A stretch of 59,885 nucleotides of DNA, taken from assembly GCA_946405105.1 (NCBI GenBank), contig CAMJFY010000009.1, positions 1-59,885 on the forward strand, given 5' to 3'. Shown here piece after piece: positions 54,994 through 59,885 of the stretch. The first letter of the stretch is position 1; each line of letters opens with the position of its first letter. This DNA comes from an uncultured Caryophanales bacterium (GTDB lineage: Bacteria; Bacillota_I; Bacilli_A; Acholeplasmatales; Anaeroplasmataceae). A program made the position numbers and the translations under genes. The notes under the pieces were generated by a model. It was not told the DNA's origin and made no database searches. It saw nothing but the letters and a program-made list of their open reading frames with translations.

Positions 54994-56307
54994 CTAAATT
55001 TGAACCAATTCTTTATATCTTTCAACTAATTTTGGATTAATATAATCCTCATCTATTGAATAAATTTTGATTAATTCTTCCATTGCTTCTATGTTTCCAT
55101 GATCTGCAGAATCAGTTAATAATTTGACAGCTAAATTCATATCCATTTCTACTGTATCAGCATTTTCATACATCTTAGCTAAATAATACATTGCTTCATA
55201 ATTTCCATTATTTGATAGCTCTTTAAATAATAAGAAAGCTTTTGGTTTATCAACATATACAGGATATCCAAAATAATATGCTTTTGCTACATAAATCTTA
55301 CATTCTTCTATGCCATTTAAATATGCTTCTCTATAAAGGTCATATTGAACAATATGAGTTGTAGTTGGAGCTTGTCCTCTATTTGTCTCAAAGCTATAGA
55401 AATTAGTATCTGTATTAATATCAGCATAGAATTTATATGCTTCATAGAAATTAGAATCTATACATTCTTGTAATAATTCATTTGCTTCATCTTTAAGCTT
55501 TTGTTGATATAATAGTTTAGCTTTAAATAATAAGCAATAAACATTTTTATTATCTACACCTTCTTCTAGATATTCTACATATCCTTCATCTTCTTTATCA
55601 TATAGATAATTTACCATATCAATAATAGCTTTTGGATCACCAGCTTGAATTCTTGCCTCAATCTTCTTTTTCTTAGGCTCATAATCAAATGGTGAATTTA
55701 ATCTTTCTGCAGCCTTTTCACTACCAAGTGCGGCAGCCTTCTCACAATAATCTTTAGCCATTTCAGTCGCAACAAAATCATTATCATAATCATATAGCTT
55801 AACAATTTCGTATGCAGCAAGCGCATTATCGTTATCTGCAGCCTTCATGAAGTATTCTAAGGCAGCTGTAATCGATCTTTTAGTGTCATATAGGCCGTAT
55901 GCTAGCATTTTACCTAAAAGGATTTGACTTTCATCATTCTTAAGGTTAGATGCGGCATCTAGAAGCTCGTAGACGTTTTTGTATTTTTTATTATAAATTA
56001 AAATATTTGCATAATCATATAATTCTTTAGCAAGCTCTGTAGAATCATCTAAACCATATTTTTTTAATTCTTGATAAATATATTTAGCTCTTTCTAATCT
56101 ATTTAAGAAATCAAATAATGCTGAATTAGATTTTTCACCTGGATTATATTGAATTTCAATTCTATTACCTAAGGCACCAGTATCATTTATTTCTTCTATT
56201 GCATCACAAATAAAATTATATCTAATAGAAAAATCATATTCATCTGTTAGACAGTCTACATACTCATCTAGCTGAATTTTATTTAATAATAATTCGTGTA
56301 GATTCAT
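54994..56307 (-). CDS. Sel1-like (TPR-type) repeat protein
   Basis: The 437-residue soluble protein consists of helical repeats. At least four Sel1-like units are visible, such as AALEYFMKAADNDNALAAYEI, DYCEKAAALGSEKAAERL, LLFKELSNNGNYEAMYYLAKMY and KLLTDSADHGNIEAMEELIKIY (named by their ends, about 150-420). The first 120 residues are helical without a recognised domain. Such proteins serve as interaction scaffolds. No signal peptide is present, so it is cytoplasmic. Partners are unknown; it lies alone between tRNA-Lys and map. Confidence 0.8.
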   Translation of the reverse strand: MNLHELLLNKIQLDEYVDCLTDEYDFSIRYNFICDAIEEINDTGALGNRIEIQYNPGEKSNSALFDFLNRLERAKYIYQELKKYGLDDSTELAKELYDYANILIYNKKYKNVYELLDAASNLKNDESQILLGKMLAYGLYDTKRSITAALEYFMKAADNDNALAAYEIVKLYDYDNDFVATEMAKDYCEKAAALGSEKAAERLNSPFDYEPKKKKIEARIQAGDPKAIIDMVNYLYDKEDEGYVEYLEEGVDNKNVYCLLFKAKLLYQQKLKDEANELLQECIDSNFYEAYKFYADINTDTNFYSFETNRGQAPTTTHIVQYDLYREAYLNGIEECKIYVAKAYYFGYPVYVDKPKAFLLFKELSNNGNYEAMYYLAKMYENADTVEMDMNLAVKLLTDSADHGNIEAMEELIKIYSIDEDYINPKLVERYKELVQI

Positions 56308-56411
56308 TAAATCACATCCATTCTATTGTCAAAACGTAAGTTATTAATATTATTTTAGCATAAAAATAAAAAAAATGAAAACAATTGTTTTTGAATTGCT
56401 TTCATCTATTT

Positions 56412-57224
56412 TTAGTGTGATAAAATTTCTAATCCTTCTTCAGTCATTACTAAAGTATATTCCCATTGTGCTGAAAGTCCACCATCATCTGTATAAATAG
56501 TCCAGTTATTTGATGAATCTAAGAATACATGTCTTGTGCCTTCATTTACCATTGGCTCAATAGTAAATGTCATACCTGGGAACAATACCATTCCTGTGCC
56601 CTTTTTACCAAAATGGTATACGAATGGATCCTCATGGAATCCAACACCAACACCATGGCCACCAATTTCATGTACTACTGAAAAGCCATGCTGCTTACAA
56701 TATTTTTCAATAATATATCCAATATCTCTTAATCTAGAATATGGCTTAATTTCTTTAATACATAAATCTAGTGATTCCTTTGTAACCTCTACTAGCTTTT
56801 TTGCTACATCACTACAGCTACCAATTAAAAACATTCTAGAGGCATCTCCATAATATCCATTATAGATTGTTGTACAATCTACATTGATAATATCACCATT
56901 TCTTAATACTTGGTTTTTACTAGGTATTCCATGACATACTGCATCATTTACAGATGTACATACGCTCTTTGGGAATCCTTCATAATTTAATGGGGCTGGA
57001 ATTCCGCCTAATTCTAATGTTTTCTTATGAACTATATCATTTATCTCATCAGTAGTCATTCCGGCTCTAATGTGCTTAGAAACCTCATCTAGGACTAAGG
57101 TATTAATTCTTCCTGCTTCTCTTATTCCTTCAATTTGTTCTGGAGTTTTAATCATCTCCTTAGTAGGAAGATCAACAATACCAAGTCTTTTATATTTCGC
57201 AACTAATTCGTCGTAATTAATCAT
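56412..57224 (-). CDS. map: Methionine aminopeptidase, type I
   Basis: It removes the initiator Met from nascent proteins. The 270-residue protein has a 25-residue N-terminal extension, then IKTPEQIEGIREAGRI, the catalytic His in NDAVCHGIPS, metal ligands in INVDCTTIYNGYYGDASRMF (two Asp), HEIGGHGVGVGFHEDP (His), TIEPMV (Glu) and WEYTLVMTEEG (Glu). The ATG at 57224 has GGAG nine bases upstream; a second ATG six bases earlier is too close. It overlaps the alarmone synthetase stop by eight bases. Confidence 0.96.
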   Translation of the reverse strand: MINYDELVAKYKRLGIVDLPTKEMIKTPEQIEGIREAGRINTLVLDEVSKHIRAGMTTDEINDIVHKKTLELGGIPAPLNYEGFPKSVCTSVNDAVCHGIPSKNQVLRNGDIINVDCTTIYNGYYGDASRMFLIGSCSDVAKKLVEVTKESLDLCIKEIKPYSRLRDIGYIIEKYCKQHGFSVVHEIGGHGVGVGFHEDPFVYHFGKKGTGMVLFPGMTFTIEPMVNEGTRHVFLDSSNNWTIYTDDGGLSAQWEYTLVMTEEGLEILSH

Positions 57225-57909
57225 CGTCATTTTCTCCAGTTGTCTTCTTTATATAAATCTTTTGCATATTTAAATCAACCTGATATAGGTCATCTGAATA
57301 TTGCTTTAGATTCTTTTTATCAGCTTCAGTAAAATCATTATTTGATTTATATCTTAGCTCATGCTCTAATGAAGCCCACATGTCCATTGCGATAGTTCTA
57401 AATTGAATTTCAACAGGAACTATAATAGGCTCATTTCCAAAATATACAGAAACATCAAAAACAATATGAACGCTTCTATATCCAGTAGCCTTTGGCGATA
57501 TAATATAATCCTTTGTTAATCTAACATTAATATCCTTTTGTTTTGATAATAAGGAAATGATTTGATAAATATCATTAATATAATTACAGATTACTCTCAT
57601 TCCAGAAACATCATAGATTTGTGTCTTCAATGTTTCCATATTGATTTCATATCCTCTTCTATGCATTTTCTCAATGATATTTTCAGGACTCTTAATACGA
57701 GATTCAATATGGTGAATTGGATTATGTAAGAATGTATTTTCACAATAATCATCTAGATTCTCAATAATCGCATTCATTGTTTTTAAAGCATATCTATAAT
57801 ATTTTTCTACCTTTAAAAATTCTAATATTAAATTTTTTTCCTCACTCGTATAGCCTGTTAATGTATCTAACTTGTAAACACGAGGGTCTTGCTTAGAATA
57901 TAAGCTCAT
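57217..57909 (-). CDS. Small alarmone synthetase (RelQ/YjbM-like)
   Basis: It transfers pyrophosphate from ATP to GDP or GTP, giving (p)ppGpp. The 230-residue single-domain protein lacks the hydrolase and regulatory domains of Rel. Synthetase motifs are SRIKSPENIIEKMHRRG (about 72-88), DVSGMRVICNY, KATGYRSVHIVFDV (about 141), VEIQFRTIAMDMWASLEHEL (about 168-187). The length and end resemble the RelQ group more than RelP. It is translationally coupled to map, linking stringent response and protein maturation in one unit. Confidence 0.93.
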   Translation of the reverse strand: MSLYSKQDPRVYKLDTLTGYTSEEKNLILEFLKVEKYYRYALKTMNAIIENLDDYCENTFLHNPIHHIESRIKSPENIIEKMHRRGYEINMETLKTQIYDVSGMRVICNYINDIYQIISLLSKQKDINVRLTKDYIISPKATGYRSVHIVFDVSVYFGNEPIIVPVEIQFRTIAMDMWASLEHELRYKSNNDFTEADKKNLKQYSDDLYQVDLNMQKIYIKKTTGENDDD

Positions 57910-57956
57910 CTATATCACCCAAACAATTTTATCATAATTGATAATATTTATAAATA

Positions 57957-58454
57957 TTAATTATCCTTTTGAGCATAATCATTTAGATATTGCTCAAAAA
58001 AATATAAGGCTAACTTAGCATCCTTTAATGCTTCCTTGGCCTCATCAATTGAAAACCAATTATATGAATCAACTTCATAATTAGTAACTACATTTAAATC
58101 ATCACATACAGCTAAATAATTATACATAAGTGTATTAGATTTATCAAAATAGCTAGTTCTTAAAGGCTTGATATATTTAGGCTTTAATCCAACCTCTTCA
58201 GCCATTTCTCTATATACAGCCTCTTCTGCACTTTCGCCCTTGTTAATATATCCAGCAACAAATCTATAAAAATCTTTACCATATTGTTTAATTAATAAGA
58301 TTTTAGATTTATCCTCAGATAATATTATCATTGAAACTGCAGCAGAAAAAATAGGGAAAACAAATTTATTACATGAAGGGCAAAATGGTATTATGCCCTC
58401 ATGTTCTAATTCCTTTTCGATTAATTTTGTACCGCAATCATAACAGTATTTCAT
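57957..58454 (-). CDS. Nudix hydrolase with N-terminal zinc ribbon (NudC-like)
   Basis: The 165-residue protein begins with a zinc ribbon (YCYDCGTKL and PFCPSCNKF) and has the full Nudix box in GYINKGESAEEAVYREMAEE followed by VGL. Zinc-ribbon Nudix enzymes of the NudC type cleave NADH or NAD caps; this one is shorter than E. coli NudC (257), so the substrate is open. Its ATG overlaps the yqeY stop by one base (TAATG). Confidence 0.88.
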   Translation of the reverse strand: MKYCYDCGTKLIEKELEHEGIIPFCPSCNKFVFPIFSAAVSMIILSEDKSKILLIKQYGKDFYRFVAGYINKGESAEEAVYREMAEEVGLKPKYIKPLRTSYFDKSNTLMYNYLAVCDDLNVVTNYEVDSYNWFSIDEAKEALKDAKLALYFFEQYLNDYAQKDN

Positions 58455-58879
58455 TAATTGTATTCCTTTGCAATCTTAGATACTAATCCCATATCACATA
58501 AACCATTGAAATTAGTCTTAAAATGCTTCATTACATTAGGGATTTTTTTATCTTCTAGCTTTTCAATTTCTTTTCTTATTTCTTCTTCAGACATCATTTG
58601 TGGAAGATATTTTTCAATTAATTCTTTTTGTTTAGCAATTTCATCTGCAGATTCAGTTCTTCCAACCTTGATGTAGCCTTCTCTTTCTTCATCTAATTCC
58701 TTAATTGTTTTCTTAATAATATTTAAACAATCTCCATCAGGTAGGCTTTTAGCACCTAATCCTTTATTAATACTTTCGTTTTTGAATTTACCATAAACGA
58801 TTGAATAAATGCTTCTAGCAACCTTATCATGGTTTCTTAAGGCATCCATATTAGCCTTTGCAATATCATCAAATATCAT
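58454..58879 (-). CDS. yqeY: GatB/YqeY domain protein
   Basis: The 141-residue helical protein matches the YqeY family, which resembles the tRNA-binding tail of GatB: KANMDALRNHDKVARSIYS at the N terminus, IKKTIKELDEEREGYIKVGR, EKYLPQMMSEEEI and the final MKHFKTNFNGLCDMGLV. The role is uncharacterised. It is coupled to the Nudix gene and divergent from the BrxF gene. GAGGAAGT precedes ATG. Confidence 0.9.
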   Translation of the reverse strand: MIFDDIAKANMDALRNHDKVARSIYSIVYGKFKNESINKGLGAKSLPDGDCLNIIKKTIKELDEEREGYIKVGRTESADEIAKQKELIEKYLPQMMSEEEIRKEIEKLEDKKIPNVMKHFKTNFNGLCDMGLVSKIAKEYN

Positions 58880-58972
58880 TTTTATTACTTCCTCTCTACA
58901 AAAATATTATATCATATTTATATACATAAATAAAAAATAATATTAAAAACCAAAATGAAAAGTTTTTCATAT

Positions 58973-59001
58973 TTACTTTTGTCTGTCTAAGGGGCTATAA
59001 T
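58973..59001 (+). promoter_or_regulatory. Promoter of the BrxF-like gene
   Basis: TTACTT (58973-58978) and a perfect TATAAT (58996-59001) are 17 bases apart, about 45 bases before the ATG. Confidence 0.65.
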
Positions 59002-59046
59002 AAAGTTATAGGATAACAATTCAAATTTTATAAGGAGGTTTTATAC

Positions 59047-59481
59047 ATGCAATTGTTAAACGCATTAAAAAAGAAAAAATACAAACTACTTTTAATTATT
59101 GGTAGACCTGGTTCTGGTAAGAGTAAATATTTACAGAATTATTCAAAGCAAGTTGGAATTCCTATTCTTGACCTAGACTTTATTCTTGGTAAACAGCTAC
59201 CTGATGGAAAGGATTCTGATTATGTTTTCGATTTTTTAAATGGATTCTTAGATACTTATAAGCCTGAACAGGTATTAATTGATAAGAAAGCAATATTATA
59301 TAACAAGGATTCTAAGATTGATTTATTAGATTTCTTAAAGGACTTATCACTAAAGAAAACTGTTATAGCTACATGGAATGGATATACTGAAAATGGTAAG
59401 CTAATCCATGTTTGTGATAAGCTTCAAAAAGATTTCGAATATGATCTTGAAGATGATTATGCATATATCGAATTAAAATAA
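59047..59481 (+). CDS. BrxF-like P-loop protein (BREX type 3), orphan
   Basis: The 144-residue protein is a minimal P-loop NTPase: LLLIIGRPGSGKSKYL (Walker A, about 14-29), IPILDLDFILGKQL, a degenerate second acidic site VLIDKKAILY (about 73-82), and the C-terminal segment TVIATWNGY with FEYDLEDDYAYIEL. This pattern resembles BrxF of type 3 BREX phage-defence loci. No brxC, pglX, pglZ, helicase or brxA gene is nearby; the gene has its own promoter and terminator. AAGGAGG precedes ATG. It may be a remnant or an independent house-keeping relative. Confidence 0.7.
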   Translation: MQLLNALKKKKYKLLLIIGRPGSGKSKYLQNYSKQVGIPILDLDFILGKQLPDGKDSDYVFDFLNGFLDTYKPEQVLIDKKAILYNKDSKIDLLDFLKDLSLKKTVIATWNGYTENGKLIHVCDKLQKDFEYDLEDDYAYIELK

Positions 59482-59485
59482 AATT

Positions 59486-59530
59486 AAGGAGGAAATAAGA
59501 ATCAAACAGATTCTAATTCCTCCTTTTTTT
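59486..59530 (+). terminator. Intrinsic terminator of the BrxF-like gene
   Basis: AAGGAGGAA / TTCCTCCTT with an inner AGAATC / GATTCT stem ends in T7. Confidence 0.85.
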
Positions 59531-59540
59531 GTTAATAAAA

Positions 59541-59563
59541 AAAACTCGGATATTCCGAGTTTT
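59541..59563 (-). terminator. Intrinsic terminator of the Bax-inhibitor-like gene
   Basis: AAAACTCGG / CCGAGTTTT is followed on the minus strand by TTTTTATTAAC. Confidence 0.8.
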
Positions 59564-59885
59564 AATTTTTATTACCAACGATACTAGCAATTATTAATAA
59601 TATTCTTAATAATTCAATATAAATATATGCTAGACATGTAATTAAGCCAAGTGCAACGCTCCATTCAGCATTCTTTTCAGCACCCATTTTAACTACTGCC
59701 TCTGCTTCTAAGAAATTGAAGCATAGCATTACAACTGCATATAATAAATATAATCCTTCAATTGCTAATAATAGCCATAAATAATCGTTATATGATACTA
59801 CATTAGTTATAACAAGAATAAATGTAAATAAGCCTAATGATAATATTCCAAGTAATATTCCAAGTAGGGCTGCAGTTAATACCTT
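59562..59885 (-). CDS. Bax inhibitor-1/YccA family membrane protein, C-terminal part
   Basis: The last 107 codons are in the window; the start lies beyond the right edge. Three hydrophobic helices are visible (AALLGILLGILSLGLFTF region, LWLLLAIEGLYLLYAVVML region and the final IYIELLRILLIIASIV). The segment EKNAEWSVALGLI before CLAYIYIELLRIL matches the end of the Bax-inhibitor-1/YccA family. These proteins are multi-pass membrane proteins linked to calcium leak or protease modulation. Confidence 0.78.
   Translation of the reverse strand, partial: KVLTAALLGILLGILSLGLFTFILVITNVVSYNDYLWLLLAIEGLYLLYAVVMLCFNFLEAEAVVKMGAEKNAEWSVALGLITCLAYIYIELLRILLIIASIVGNKN

Noticed and set aside
59486-59500. 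Strong ribosome-site-like AAGGAGG after the BrxF-like gene
   Set aside because: No start codon with an open frame follows; the bases are the terminator stem.

Overview
The window is AT-rich chromosomal DNA from a low-GC Gram-positive bacterium, most likely an uncultured gut member of the Bacillota. The clues are strong GGAGG ribosome sites, TTGACA/TATAAT promoters, tRNAs with encoded CCA, a four-cysteine Fe-S PurF, LL-diaminopimelate aminotransferase, a reverse rubrerythrin with PerR, a type III glutamine synthetase and an InlB-repeat surface protein. The exact lineage (Erysipelotrichia-like or Clostridia-like) cannot be fixed from sequence reading alone.

Layout. 0-9 kb: a diverged PurF paralog cut by the window edge, then a VanZ-like protein, uvrC, rpoZ, gmk, a YbjN-like gene, rqcH with a methyltransferase, and a metallo-hydrolase. 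9-16 kb: a diguanylate cyclase behind a kinase-fold protein with altered catalytic residues, ppdK, and an LTA-synthase-like sulfatase-fold enzyme. 16-35 kb: a nitrogen/glutamine block of two divergent transcription units. Leftward: gltB, gltD, glnA, ANTAR regulator, pyrG, dapF, dapL. Rightward: glnN, an ammonium transporter fused to a PII protein, asnB, purF. 35-41 kb: accessory genes (orphan DUF3990 protein, metE, an SDR-TetR pair, a DUF4143 ATPase, a tRNA-like element). 41-50 kb: tRNA-Glu with gltX, a secreted HtrA-like lipoprotein, perR with reverse rubrerythrin, a SNF2 helicase, an MntR-like regulator and hom. 50-60 kb: a 1377-residue repeat surface protein, tRNA-Lys, a Sel1-repeat protein, map, a small alarmone synthetase, a Nudix hydrolase, yqeY, an orphan BrxF and a partial Bax-inhibitor-1 protein.

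The most interesting system is the nitrogen block. Its genes make glutamine (two glutamine synthetases), import and sense ammonium (Amt-PII), or spend glutamine (gltBD, asnB, purF, pyrG). Both units start from strong divergent promoters and carry matching short leaders: a hairpin at the extreme 5' end with an AANGRU hexaloop, whose arm is shared with an intrinsic terminator ending in seven U. The leftward operon encodes an ANTAR-domain protein whose receiver domain lacks the phosphoacceptor. Together this suggests an autoregulated RNA-antitermination circuit that uses one hexaloop hairpin where described ANTAR targets use two.

Other items for follow-up: the PurF paralog that lost active-site motifs but kept its Fe-S ligands; a tRNA-Glu-derived RNA without an anticodon arm but with compensated acceptor pairs; the orphan BrxF; and the surface protein with a conserved, uncharacterised C-terminal domain.
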